This document shows, piece by piece, positions 21,067-36,000 of a stretch of 64,000 nucleotides of DNA; within the stretch, counting starts at the first letter, position 1, and each line of letters starts with the position of its first letter. Source of the stretch: Zygaena filipendulae (Eukaryota > Arthropoda > Insecta > Lepidoptera > Zygaenidae); assembly GCA_907165275.2 (NCBI GenBank), contig OU015661.1:2177501-2241500 (forward strand), given 5' to 3'. Both the position numbers and the translations under genes were made by a program. The notes under the pieces were generated by a model. It searched no databases. It was given only the letters and a program-made list of their open reading frames with translations, and had not been told where the DNA came from.

Positions 21067-24000
21067 CTTGAAGGCAACGAAATAATAATGAAATTTGTAA
21101 TATTCACATCCAGACTAATCCTAATCCTACTAATGTTATAATTGTGAAAGTGTGGATGTTTGGATGTTTGGATGTTTGTTACTCAATCACGCAAAAACGG
21201 CCGAACGGATTTGGATGAAATTTGGCATGCACGTTTTCAGGGATACAGAGATTGACATAGGGTTATAGGGGACTTTTTATCCCGGGATTCCCGCGGGAAC
21301 TTCAAAATTACCGGGAACTTCAAAATTACCGCGGGTGAAACCGCGGGGCGCAACTAGTAAGGTATAATAACTTTGAAAGCCAACCTATCTATCATTAAAT
21401 TTTGCATACACAATGTCAGAGGTATAGACAAGGGCATACCTAGAGCACTTTCTATACCGAAATCCCTGTGAGAATTCAGAAATTAACACGGGTTAAAACA
21501 CGGGGATCGGAAAATAGAGGTTCTTAGTGAACATTTTTACTAGCGTTTATAAAGTAACGATTTGATATCTGTAATTTTTTTCTGTTTTTTTATTTTTAAA
21601 CTACGTACCTAACATATAATAATGAAATTATTTAATTTTGTTCATAGTTACCTGCACAATTATAACATTATTTACGAACTTTATGAATATGGAGAGAATA
21701 GGCTAATTTCCTGGGTAAAAAAATCTAAATTCTACTTAGTCCGTCAGTTAGATAACAAAAAAATAAAAGACGCGTATTTTTTGCTTTTTTAAAATAATGG
21801 AATTATGCATAGATAAAGCGCATTAAAGTTTAGGGTGGGGGACTCGTGATGTCACAGCTCGCTATAACGTGCGAACAAACTGTAGCGAGGCGTGACGTCA
21901 TGTGAAATTTCGACTTGATATATCTCCGTTATTTTTTGGTTACATAAAAAAAAAGATACGTGTCCAATATTTTTTAATAATCTACAAAACGGACTAAAAA
22001 GAAAATTTAGGAAACTAGCCTATTTAATTATAATGTATTATTACGAGTAGGTACTAGCTAAAATTATTAATACACAAAGCTCTTTTTATTAACAACTAGC
22101 TGTTTTACCCGCGATAATTTCGGAGATGTAAATTGTAAATATATCACCAACTGGATTATCTTGTAAATGCACCGCCAAGTGAGCTCTCTGTACTATCTGA
22201 AGGTTGACTGGCAGAGAATACCACTGCGGCATTAAGTCCGCCTTCTGCACAAAGTTAAATTAATAAATAAAATAACGTAAAAACTTTGCTTACGATTCTT
22301 GAAAGCCTGGTGTAGTGTAACATCGACTCTATGCCCGTCTGCACCAAACGATGCCGCTTTACCATTGGCATAGCTAATGGTAGTATAAGGTTTTCCGTCG
22401 CCTGCATTCGTAGTGTCAACGGTGCCCAGTATATCGTTGCCTCTCGACGGATACCCAGCCACCGTCATCGTATGGGCATGGTCCGAGCTCACCACGATCA
22501 AGGTGTCTTGCTCGCTGGTTATTGATTTGGCTTTTTTAACAGCTTTCGCGTACTCGACTGTTTCGTCCAACGCCAGGTGAGCTAGACTGTCGTGATGGGC
22601 GTGGTCGATTCTCCCACCTGAAAGTGAAAAACGTATCTCTTTTAACAACGCACAGCGCGAATTTCGGAGCTCCCTCGGGAACTCTTTGTCTCGGAATCTA
22701 AAGAAGTCCCTTACTTTTTATTATTTTTATTTTATGTAGAATAACCATCGATCTCATATAAAAAGTAGACACACAATCATCGTCAAAAAATGTCCTCATG
22801 AAATACCTTGTCCTACTGTCGAAACTCGGTCGTAAATTTTTTTTTGCTTTTTGTAGATGATTGCTTTGTAAATATAAATTTAAGTCGAGTACTTAAGGTT
22901 AAATTTGCATTAATTTATGTTTATACCAACTATAACCACAGCTATAACTACGTAAACACGACTGTGGACAGTTTTTAAGTGAACTTTTGTATGGGACTGT
23001 GCATCTACTTTTTATATGAGATCGATGAGAAGAACAAATACAAATTTATTCTTATTATTAATAAGTACAAGAAATACTTTTTTCACAATCCTTGCATACA
23101 CGTAAATAAAAGGCACTATTTAACTCTAAGTGGCTATCTACAGAAATTATGATTAATGTATGTAGTGTAAAATATCGTTTTATTTTTATTTTTATATGTG
23201 TATTATATCACCTATTGCTACTTGTATGTATATATGGCATATGTATGTATGTGTATAAAGTTGTATTTTATTTAGGATATCTAAGTATTAGCGTTGTATT
23301 ATCCTTAAATAGTATATAGCTAGGTATTACGTTGTGCACCCAGCACCCGCTTCTAGTTTATATTTACAGCTCTCTATCACCTTAAGGTTGCCTTGAAAAG
23401 ATTGCCTCTAGCAATAAGGCCGCCTTTTGCTATGTATTTACTTTTTATCTGTCTTAGTTTTTATTTTCTCTTCTGGGGCAATAAAGCATATTTGATTTGA
23501 TTTGATTTGATGAAACAAAATGATACTCAAAACGTTGTAATTAAATTTTTTTGAATATTTCGATGCTAAAACTTACCTTCTACAAACAAGAAGTATCCTT
23601 TAGGGTTTCTGCTCAACATTTTGATGGCCACCTCCACCATTTCCTCCAATGTAGGCTGGTTTTTCGCCTTGAGATGATAATCCATGTGGTCGTCATTAAA
23701 TAAGCCCAACAAGTATTCCGGAAGTTCATCTGAATTGAAAACCTGTGACAAAAACCAAGTTAGATACAAACTTTTAGGACCTTTTTTGAAGACTACGGGA
23801 TGTTTCTAAAGCAACTTTGTACGTACAAAGACATACCTATTGGCATATCGAAAACGCGTTGTAAATTTATCGTTTTCTTTTTGCTTCACAGTAGGTGGCA
23901 GGTTTTTGAAATATAATATTCATACGGAAGCTGTGAAGGTCGGACGTTTTAGGACTGCTGTTAATTTTATTTGTGTCAGAGTCACTCAGAATTGCCATAT

Positions 24001-27000
24001 ATAAGTACATAGTAGCTGTTCTCTGCGGTTTTATTTGCCGTAATTTGAAAGTTCCCAAAGCAACTCCGTGAAATTCGTTCTTAGCTGATGCCTACCTATA
24101 AAATTCTACTTACCGAATTTACAGTTTTATAGATCAAATGGTTTTCGAGGTTACTTATTTAGTAAATGAGTCCACAGCCTTTCGAGATTATATTATTTGT
24201 TGTGTTGATGTTTTACATTTACAAAGACAAACTCTGCCTATTTTGGGATCAACTAGATGACTCCGTCTGATAATGTCCAACCATGATAAATTATTTTTAC
24301 CACTATAGTGTAATTACCTTATCTATACTAGAGAAGTGAGTAAAAAGTATAATCCAAGCTCACATTCATAAGTTCGTTCCTATCGGTGACGTACTGGTGC
24401 GAGACGTTCCTATCGACTTTGTCGACGTGCCACATCTCCGTCAGGTCCAGGCCGTCCATCCTGGTACCGGTGCTGTTCACCAGCGGACTGGAGACATTGG
24501 CCAGGAACTCTTTCCTCCCTCCTCCCAGTATCACCTGCAATTTAGAAATCACAATACACCCGTGAGTATGCAAATTAGATAAGTGGAAATATTACGGCCG
24601 CACTCAGAGTCTTTTTAATGATTACTTAATTTTAAGTAGATTACTTAGTTTTAATTTTTAATGATTACTTAATTTTAATTAGATTATTAAAGTAAAAGTG
24701 AAATTAATGTTAGCTCATATTTATAGAAATTTATTTTAATTAGTTAAATGCCAACTAATATTAATTTAATGTACATCTCTGACTGCGGCAGTTTGGTATA
24801 AAAACTTTACTTAAAATTAAGTAATCATTAAAACGACTCTGAGTGCCGCCGTTAGGTGTTAATAATAGCGAACCAAAATGACAATAATGCGTACATTTTG
24901 AAATAATAGTAAGTACTTCCCCCGTAATTTCAGTACTCTCCGTCTCTGTACCGCTGACCATAAACTTTTACATGTTCGTAAATTATTGAGCAGTGATTAT
25001 TATATTTTAATTACTATACACTGAACTTATTTATTTAACCATTATTGCAGAAATAAAAATACAAACGTCGAACTTAATGCCTTGCGGCTTCAACCAGTTA
25101 ATAACCATTGGATTGACAGAGAGATAAGTACCTTTAGAGTAAATTGGATGGAACAAAATAGGAAATGTCTTTAACTGTTTTGCTCAATTTATATGGTATG
25201 CAGTTTAAATTAGTACTCAAGTGTGATTAGAGTGAGAATTCCCGGTACACTTCTGTAAACGCGAAACATAAAAATGTTCCTTTAACAGGTTTTGAGAAAG
25301 TCGTTGACACTAAAATTCAAATAACAAAATAAACGCGTATTAGTAACACCTTATTTAGTATGTTGCAAAGCCCTTTAGAGCCACTTAATACTTTCTGTTT
25401 TTTAATTTTTTTCTCATTGTTATAAGTTATAGGTTTTTTCCACGTTTTTTCTCATTCTCATAAGTTTTTCTCATTTAGGTGCTCAAATTTCATTCATTCA
25501 TAGGTACGAATAGGTATTATGAATTGCAAAGGTATTACCTATACAGGAATATTTTTTAATCAGTGTGCAAAAATATTCTGGTAGTTCAGTATCAGTAATA
25601 GAACAAATTTCCATTGTTTGTTCCAAACTTTTTTATATTTTTTATCCGGCTTTAAATTAGCAAAATATGGACACTATCTATTCATAATAATATCAATAGG
25701 CGCGCGCGCCGCGCGGCGTACGCGGGGTGAATAACTTCGATCAGCTGTCGGTACATTGTAATTTGTAACCCACGTAAATACCTAGCCGAACGAGCGCTTC
25801 GCGTGCAGCGGTAGCGGAGGCGAATAGAGTAGTCAATAAATCAATTGCAAAGTATACATCTTTCGTTCACGATAACTAAATTTTTTTGTACTAAGACTAA
25901 TCAAAATAAAAAAGGTGTTTATTAAAACTTCTTTAAGTTTAATTTGTAAAAGTTTGCGCACTGAATAAAAAATATTCCTGTATAATTTATTATAATATGT
26001 GTATGGTTATGGTTAGTAAGTCACGGTATCAATAGTTAATTTACGCGTCACTCTTAACTCCCTAAATGAATGTAGGGTAGATAATATGACTATTCGAGAT
26101 GATTTCTTCGTTGTCTTCCAGAGATCAGAGAAAGACTGCACCTATAATTATGGTCTGCAATTTTTAACTGTTGAAACTGGCTGAAGGCATTATAATGTGA
26201 AAGTCGAAAAAAAAAAACAAAGATGACCTTAAACTGCCTGCCGGGGTTATTCATGACGAGTTGGTAGGCGATGTCCCGGCAGCCGAGAGCCTGGCATTCC
26301 GGAGGCACGTCTACGTCGCTCTCCCAGTCGCGCTCGGACGTGTGCGCGTAGAGTCCCGCAGGCGACGCGTGCGTCACGCGCGTCGTCGTCACCAGCCCTG
26401 GAATATTTTATTTACGTATATTTGAGACCGAGAGCGCAAAAACAGCCTAGGTAAAATTTTATAAAACAATTAGTAAGTAGTGCTTTTGAAAGAAGCAAAA
26501 TAAAAAACCTAACAAGATGCCTCGACACAATTATTTGCATGGGTAAATTGTTAGTTAAAAACTGAAAGTCTTCATAGCAAAAAAATATAGGTACACAAAC
26601 TAAAAATCTCATAATTAATTTCTTTATAAGACAAATTACTATATAGGCCGTTCTTCCTCTCGTAGCCTCATTTATCAACTAGCTATTCCCGCGGGAATTC
26701 CGGAATAAAAGTGAACTACGTCCTTTTCTCTAAAAACGTGTGTGCAAATTCTCATACTGTTTCATCCGCGTTAGTTTTGGAGTTCCCGCGGGAATTCCGA
26801 GATAAAAGTACCTACTCTGTGTCCTTTTCTGTACCCCCGAAAACGCGTAAGCATTATTTTATGATGACGTAAAAGTGTAACCAACAAACAAATTTAAATT
26901 CGTTTTCTAATGATAAGGCTTTACCCAACGTTAGTCGAGAATTCCGGTATATAAAAAAACTACGTCCTTTTCGCTGAGAACGATACGCCAATTCTGATGC

Positions 27001-30000
27001 GGTTTCACTCACGTTAACGTAACTTAACCGAATAATAAGTACTTTATGTCCTTTTCTGAATGGTTATGAGTTTATGACCATTGTTTGTTAGATATGACGC
27101 GTTAGTGTGTTTATGATGTATGAACGAATATAAGGAAAATCACCAATTAAGTATAAAACTTTAAAATCACAATCGATCACAATAAAAATAAATCAACCAT
27201 TTAAAATAATGACCCAGTGTGATTTTCAAAGATAAAACGCTTCAAAACAATGGTAGGTCAGTGATACATAGTATTGTGTGTATTGCTTATGGAGAGTAAT
27301 GATCTATTGAAATAAATGAATTGTTTGTTCGGTTGATAGCATTATAAGCCACTCGTGCAGTACAAACACGTTTGAAACACAGGCGGCAGCGTAGGTTATA
27401 ATAATTTTGATAGTGATTGTACGATAGCAATAAAATTCAACGACAATCAAAAGTGATTAATTATTATCTAGTCTGACTATACTCGTACCTACGTAAGAAC
27501 ACAGACATAAATCGAATACTAATAGTAACATCATACTAGGGGCAGTTGCTCGATTTAAATAAGTTCAAACTCACATTACCCCAGTCTCGGATCGTGATTT
27601 TGTTAAAGGGAATTATGTATGCGATTTTGCCACTTCCTTTTAATACATAATAATTATAATATCGGTAGATTTCCCAGAAAAATGGAATCGAACGATGCAA
27701 TTGATCATACGTATACATTATCAGTCATACATACTCACTTAACGTACGTAAGTCAACTAAATTTTAACATTATCGGAAAAATCCTCGTCCCATATCTAAC
27801 CCTACTCAAACAGACCGCCCCTTGTCATCCCCGGCGCAAAGGTGCCCATGATACTCGCGGCATTACCTCGCTGAATGGCTATGGACAGCCTTTGCACCAG
27901 GTATGACCTGGAGCGGTGGTCACCCCCCTTTTCATTCAGGCGCCGGCCGATTTCCAATACAAATTTTTTTGCTTCACTTCCCCAACAACCCATCGTTTCC
28001 ACCGCAAAAGGGACAAAGATGTAATTTTGAACCAGGGCCGAATACTTTTTTTAGAAACTTTTTAAGAAAAAATTGGTTCCAAACCAGAAAAATTATAACC
28101 ATTTTTGTTTCTTTCATAACCATGTAATATGCATTCGAATTAATCTTTCTTAATGACTACCTACATCAAAATTTAGAAACTATATTTTGAAACCTGCTGA
28201 CGATTACAAGTGATTGTAACCAAACCTAAGTAATAAATAGCTTTTGAATTTTGAAAAAAAAAATCACATTACGTGAATAGGGATGTAGACTACTTTTGAA
28301 AATCAAAATTCTAATTAGTCCGTCAGTTAGAAAATACAAATACAATAGATACGTATTTTTTGCTTTTTCAAATAAATTAAAATATACAGAGATAAAGCGC
28401 AATAAAGTTTAGGGTGAGGGGGTCGTGACGTCACTAACAGCAAAAACCGCCATACAAACTGTCCGAATAGTGACGTCACGCGAAATTTTAACTCAATGTA
28501 TCGCCGTTATTTTTTGATTACGTAAAAAAAGAAAAAATACGTGTCCAATATTTTTTAATAATCTACAAGACGGACTAAAAAATAAAAAATAGCCAACATG
28601 CCCATTATTTATGACACTGATGAAAGCATTTATACGGAAAATTAGGAATAAAAATATACCTATAGTAAACGTACCTACTTATACAAATTATGATCAAGTT
28701 GAGATTTTTTTTAATCGCCTACAAATCCTTGATGAATAATTATATATCTATAAGGAAAAACAACAAGAGTATTTGTTACGTAAAAGATATCGCAATCAAA
28801 AGTTGACGAGTTCATAAGTATCTATACAGCACAATTTTTTTTCCTGACCCACAAAGAATATTATCGTTTATCTAGTTAATTAGGTAATATCTTTACTACA
28901 GTTAACAATCGCCTTGAAGATTTCACTACCTATCTTATAGATAAAAAAGAAGGTTGCATGTTATTTGAGTATTTTTCCCTGTGAACTTAAAATTGTACAT
29001 ATAATTTGTTATCAATTTTTATACATTAGAATAAAACAGTAGATAAAAAAGATAGATATAGCGACGAATAGCGGATAACCAGTAGGATAGATCCATTGAG
29101 ATATTTTTGTGAAAAATTTGAAAACTTGTTGTTATTGTGTTGTTGAATATGCCCGAAATTGCGTTATAACTGCTCGTGTATAAAAACTGGTAGGTTGTTG
29201 ACTTCTGTCGAAACTGCGTTCAACTGGAACGATGCGCGTCTTGAACCTTAAGAAATTGATGAGTAATTACGAGGTGAGTGTCTTTAGTGGAAAAGAGAAA
29301 CTGACGATTTAAGCAAATATGTGGCGAATCCTTATAAACGCAAATCTCGCGTTTTTTGTATCGCTTTCACAACTTAAATACTCAACTGGGGATGATCAAT
29401 TTTACATACGTTGACAGGGGTATAGTAAAGGACATAGGGTACTTTTATCCTGGGATTCCCGCAGGAACTCCGAAATTAATGCGGGTGAATACCTGGGGAA
29501 CATCTAATATCTATACCTATAATCACTGGAAAACGGCTCGATTGATTTGGATATTTTTGAAATGTTTTTGATTAGTCTGCATAAGGTTTTTAGGGAAAGC
29601 AAATTAGAAAAATTGCCTACCATTTTGGAAAATTCGGAAAACTATAAGAGCGTCTTAGCATTTTTGTTTTATTGAATTATGAATAGGGACGACATCTGTC
29701 GAGTCAGCTTGCGTATGCCGAAATTATCGTGCAGATGAACGTAATTTATTTTTTAATACAGTTGCTCAAAAAGTGGCGTATTGCAGGGACGTTTAGCGTT
29801 CGGGATGTGGGCTATTACATACTCGAGCTTTTTGTTTACCTTTCCCGAACTCGTGCGTTCTCTTTGCCAACTGTCAAAAATGGCGACACGACTTTGACAC
29901 ACTTTTTGCATTGCGAAACGTAGGTTTCGCATTACTAATACGACTAGCGCCATCTCTTGATCACAGTTGGAACTTAGTTGAGTTTGTTGTGTTTTTGATA

Positions 30001-33000
30001 TTTTATTAAATTGCTTAATTTTTTCGTAACTGTATTAAAAATAGTTGTTCAGTACACGTGCGGAACCGTCATTGCAACTAGTTCCGACTGTCAACCCTCA
30101 CCTTCGGCTGCGCCTCGGCTCGGGTAGACATTTGTCGGAACTCTTTGCAATGACAGGCTTTCCGCACTTATAATGAAATATACTATAGTTTTGTAATAAA
30201 AATGCCATTTTGTGTAAGAAAAACGTTTTTTTTTACCACAAGTGGTGCATTACTTTGCGAATTTTTTTTTTATTAATACGTATTTATCAACAGGTTTTGA
30301 CTTTGATTTCGATTGAGGTTCACCTGTTAGGTGAGGGTGTGTTTGAAGATTGTAAAACAAAGACCTAATGTAATGAGAACTAACTTTCAACTTTAGACTG
30401 CGGGAACACACCTTTAAGTGTTTGATGCTTGTAATAAAATTATATACATGTTTATTATAGTATTATATCGTATATAGTATTCATTATAGTACAGTAGTAG
30501 GTAGATATCGTAGATCATTTGAAAATAATGAATCTAGATAGACTGTAGTTTCCGATCAGTGAAAGAATTTAAGAAATCGTTTTAATAGTTCTGCAGATTA
30601 TACCCCCTAAAAACTTTTCTCTTTTAATTTATGCAAATTGAACTGACCGTGACACCGCCCTAACAAGAGCAAGCAATAAAAAAGTATTATCTACAAAATG
30701 AGGTCATTGGCGTTTCTTTTATTTAAGAACAAGTCACAGTCGTATGTTACTTAGATCGTGACAAGAGCGAGTCTTATTAAAATGGCATACTCTTAAAGTC
30801 AGCTTGCACGATACAAGTTTACATAAAACTTAGTGTGTGTTGAGAGTTATTACACTGAGCAAATAATCACTACGTTTTAAGAGTAGGCACTTCCATACTA
30901 ATGGCTGATCCGATCTATGAAAGCATTTTGTGCCAACCATACCAATGCAATGTATGACGCGGTCATAGAAACTTGGTTAAGTATTCCAAAGTTGGTAAAA
31001 AAGTTCGCGCATAAATCCATAGTAACTTTTGGTTCAAGGGAGTATCGCTGGCCTGAGTTATTACTATTATTACTTACCAACATCTAAACCTTTTTCTAAT
31101 GCCCATTGCCCAATCGAAGGAGTCCAATTCGGCTTATGCAGCTGCGAGTGGCAGGAGCCTCTCGTCACGTTCCCGTCGAGACCGATGACTCCATACTTGG
31201 TCTTAACACCAGTGAGGTAGGATGTGGCTGTGCACGCGGAGTCTGCCACTTGAGCATCAATGCAGTAAGTCTGCAAGCATATGGAGATAACGTCTTTGAA
31301 AACGAATTTTGAATTTAAGCTCCAAATCAAACCAAAACAAAATGTTCTTTATTCAATTTTGACACAACTTTGATTAAGTTTTTTTTTTATTTCACACACA
31401 CTTTGGAAGATATTTAAAAAGAAAATAAATTCAACGCTTCTTCGACAGTATATTGAATGAGCCGAGCCGTGTTAGATATTTTGTCATTCTGTGTGGTTAA
31501 GATACACCCTCAACATACAAGCCTCACCTAAAATATGTCAATAGTGATTTCAGCTAATTATAAATAAAAAAAGACACATCTACAGATTGCATTGGTCGAG
31601 TAAGTGTGTTTTTTAAATCTACTTAGGAACCTCCCGATTATGCAACAAAATAAAAACACATTCGATCGATTTAATAATCCATTAAGTACCTAATGACCTA
31701 GTGAAATTGAACCGTCCAGAAAGACTGTTAAATAAAAAAAAATCGTGTATGCATGTATTAAATAAAAAATTGATTTGATCAAAATTCTTGTTTTTAACTT
31801 TAGAAGATATAACAACGAGACAGATAATCTAGGTAGGTTTGAACGAAACTATGTATTGTATAATATTACATCCATACAGGTTTAAGTAAATGGCGTGAAG
31901 GTTACAGATTATTTATTATTTTTTTTTATAGAGGATCAACTCTGAAAAATAGCACGATACTTTATGAAACCCATGCAACATTCATTTGACTCGCTTGAAG
32001 GAAATTATAAACAGTTTTTGCCACTACTACATTAATATTCTACTTCTATAGTTATTTGCGCAGCTGTCTTTTTGACCTAGACTGTACTAGGTAACAGGTA
32101 CTGCTACATTAAACTTTGCTGCATCTTAAATTTAAACATATTACCTTTTATGGTCGAAGCATATTGCCTATACATTTGATAATAATAATAATAATAATAA
32201 TCCACTTCATAACACCAAACTACTTGATCCCACAGTAAGCTATTATTAGCTTGTGTCATAAGTTAGAACACTTGACGTGTGTATAGGAAATTTTAAATAA
32301 GAAAAAGCGAAGTAATTAAAAATAACCAATACAATGCACTAAGATAATTTTTGGTTGGTTTGTTGGAATGTGTATCACGGAAACTGATTACCTACATAAA
32401 CAGAACGAATTAAAATAAAACTTCGTATACGTATATAAGTACCGTTACTTGTGTCTTGAATAAACATTTAGGATAATTTATATTCCAACAGAAAGAAGAG
32501 AGAGAATCTCGAAACACTTGCGAGTCGCTTACGTCGGTTTAGTGGGACAAAAAGTACCAAAATTTGGACCAGATAAGTGACTTTGGTTGAGTTATAAAAA
32601 GGACACCGCCGAAAATATGTAATGACTGACATCAACGCACAGCTTGAAACTACAAAAAACTGCGAAATCCTGTTCCCGTCCAGCCAATATCCATCAAATT
32701 CGACCAGGATTGAATTACTTTGCATTTTGTGAGCACACAAACAAAATTTTCTACATCGTAAACTCCAAAGAGAACAATTCATCCTTCTGTATCCAAGAAA
32801 GCCTTGTGTAGTGAAGAGAGCATGACACGCAGTTTACGTGCGGCATCAGCCGTGTGGAACACCGGTTTCCTTGACCGTGTCACGCGCACGCTCAGCACCC
32901 GCCGGTCGACCGTACAAGTATTATACGTACATATAATTGGATATAGATAAGCAAGTGTGTTAACCCACACTGGAGAAATTTTAAGTAAATCGTGTTTTAA

Positions 33001-36000
33001 AAGTACGAGCGCCATTTTGTGTCAACATTTTTTATGTTCAATATTTAGTTACATATTTAAACAATGTAGTAAGCTAAACACATAATTAAAAAACGTTCCT
33101 TAACTCTCAATAAATCGTTCTGAATCAATAACTTAATTTTGTGGGTTAACATGTTATTGCTTATCTGCGTCCAATTATCGTGTCCTGGGCCCTTATTCAC
33201 TATGATCAACAACATTCCTTGCCCATAACGCATTCCAAACGTTCTAGATGCCAAAATATTAAAAATTATTTATATATTACACGTAATATTATTATTGGTT
33301 TGTGCTACCACTGATCGGTATGCAGTCGGTGACAAGTCAAATATGATATGGTAGATGGGCTAAGTCGACTCCCGCCACCAGCTCTTCGTGAGCAGAACAA
33401 CCCAAGTGGGCAGACATCAGCGGGCTTGTCACCGAATTCAAACGAATCAGTCGTAGCACAAACCAATAACACAGGTAATATAATCAATAATAATATCACG
33501 TGTGTTTTTGGCTTTTGGATGAAATCGGTATTTTGTTATTTTTAGCTTTTTAGTTTTGTATTTTTGGAAGTCGGTTTTAATTTTTTTGTTAATTGTAGTA
33601 AAACTTCTTTTATTACGAGGGTAAGACAGTTTTTACGTCGTCTTATCTTAGCGCGGCGTGTTATGGTCATAGTGAATAAGGGCCCTGATTGTCTCAGTAG
33701 AGATATTACGAGATCACAGACATTATTAGTTTCATTCTAAATTCTGTTTGAAGGTTGAGCATGTGCAAGAGTCTTTCCGTTCGATTCCATGACTATGAAT
33801 GCCGTTCTGTGCCTACTAATATACAACGTGTTAATGAATTGACTGAAAACTAAAAAGTAGTTTGTTCAGAATCCACTTGCGAACCGATCGCACCATGTTT
33901 TAATATAGGTTTTTTTTTTTACTAGCCCATGTCTAAATTATTTATAATACAATATTTGGCGCGTACGCCGCCTGCAGCAAAAAAACCGAATTAGTCATTG
34001 ACACGTAGGCGCAGGCGTAGCGCTTGAATTTTCGTAGATAGGTCACCTCCAAACTAATGTTGAATATAACTATTAGACTATCAATTTTTTTTGGCATAAT
34101 TTATATTTTCATCATAATATTGTTGTTTATTTTTTTAAATGAGGTGTATCAGGTTTTTGGTCTATTCATTAATTAACACGTTGTATATGGTAATAGGGTT
34201 GTTGCTACAACATTAGCCCAGCTGATTAAAAAAAATGTTTTTTTTTTAATGTAAGTAGGTACCATTTATACTTTCATATGCATTTCGTGAAATGCTGTTA
34301 CAAACAGTTGGATTCACAAACAGACACTTCAATTTTATCTATATGTAGGTATGTGCTTATACGTATATAGATGAATAAATTAATTAGGTTAAATACAAAA
34401 TTACTAAAAATACACTTGTGCTGGTGATATAACTTTTTTCAATGATCTTTAATGTACCAATTTCGTTTTTGAATCGCTTGCATAATAACTTGCCGTCGAC
34501 ATGTTACGTATGTAAGATTATGTAGACTTAAGAACTTAAGAGGCTATGTCCTCAGAGTAATGCAGTCATTTATTTCGCTTTCTTTAATTATTTCTCGATA
34601 TAGCCTCTCAACATACAAATATGTCAGATAGCATAAAAATTTAGAAACCATTTTGCGTCAAGCAATACTTTAATTATTCCGAATTCTAGTGAAGGTGTGC
34701 TCAAAAGTGTTGCATAATGTATACGTATCAACAGTTAGTCTACTTCCAAAAAGAAATGAGTACCTACACGTACTTCCAAATCTAAATAGAGCAGGGTTTT
34801 TGAACGTTCGCTTACCTTAGCCGGAAATATAAAAAAACCAAAACCAAAGTCAAATTAACACGGTTGAAACCGCGGCGCAAGACTATAGTTTAAAAAAAAA
34901 ACTTATTCCAAATCTATCCATTTTTAAATAAAATCAAAATTGTACAATACGTGTGTATTTCGTATTTACTTGTTTTAATGTTTCTATCAATACAGGGACA
35001 AAAACATACCTACAATATGTTTTTACTCAATAATTTTTTTTCTACTTGACAGTACGGAAACTTGATTCTCTCTATAGGCTCTACCAATACAACTAACCTT
35101 TTTTAACTAACTAACGTTTATGTAACTGAATGTACCTACTTGTTAAAATGTTGAGTTACTTCCCACTGCTTTGTAGTTTAATGATTACCGCATTAGAATA
35201 GTTTAATATAAAAACGAGAAAAGATTGAAGTCAAGTAAATATTGTCTATAGCTCTACGTCAGTTTTTGGTATAAATCTATATTATAAAATATGTGTTTGT
35301 GAAGATGTTTGGTCGTTTGTTATTTACATAAACGTCTGAACGGACCAGGACCCTTATTCTCTATGACCAACAACATTTCTTGCCCATAACGCGCATCGTA
35401 GAAACAATTCCGACCGCTCCGGATGACAAAATATTAGAAATTAATATTCTGTATACCATAAAACACGTTGTAAATGTATTTTTTTTAAGTGAAACTTCTT
35501 TGATCGCAAAGAAAAAACAGTTTTTGCGGCGTCTTATCTTAACGCGGCGTGTTATGGTCATAGTGAATAAGGGATGAAACTGAGCACACTGATAATATCT
35601 ACTATTTGTTATTCTGGACCTTCTGGACCCCTGAAAGAATTGCCGAGGCAATTTAAAAATTCATTTCTTGAACAGCTAGTCACTTACCCTGGCTAATCCC
35701 GTGATCGGAAACTTCTCGAACTCCAAAACATTCTCCTCCCCCAACCCTCGGTCGAGCTGACCGCCGAATGTCCTGGCCGCCATGATGGTGGCCAGTGACA
35801 TCCCATCCCCGATGAACAGGATCCCGTTCTTCGCTTTATTGGTGTTCGGTGTTTCGTCCAGTTTTGATTTGAGGATCGAGGCAGCCATTTTCTTCCAATA
35901 AGACCCGTGTTTCTCCTCAGCTGGTATGTACGAGGGAGTCATCACTGTGTCCAGGATCTTGTTAGACTTTGTTGGCGCCGTTGCATTTTCTGAAACAAAG

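Noticed and set aside
22131..22240. An apparent extra ALP exon on the minus strand (TTGTGCAG acceptor and an open frame)
   Set aside because: Exon 7 joins exon 8 directly in phase to give [12 protein letters not shown], so no extra exon is needed, and the sequence matches a common retroposon 3' end read backwards.
23492..23511. (TTTGA)n as an independent microsatellite
   Set aside because: It is the tail of a retroposon 3' end with the polyadenylation-like AATAAAG just before it.
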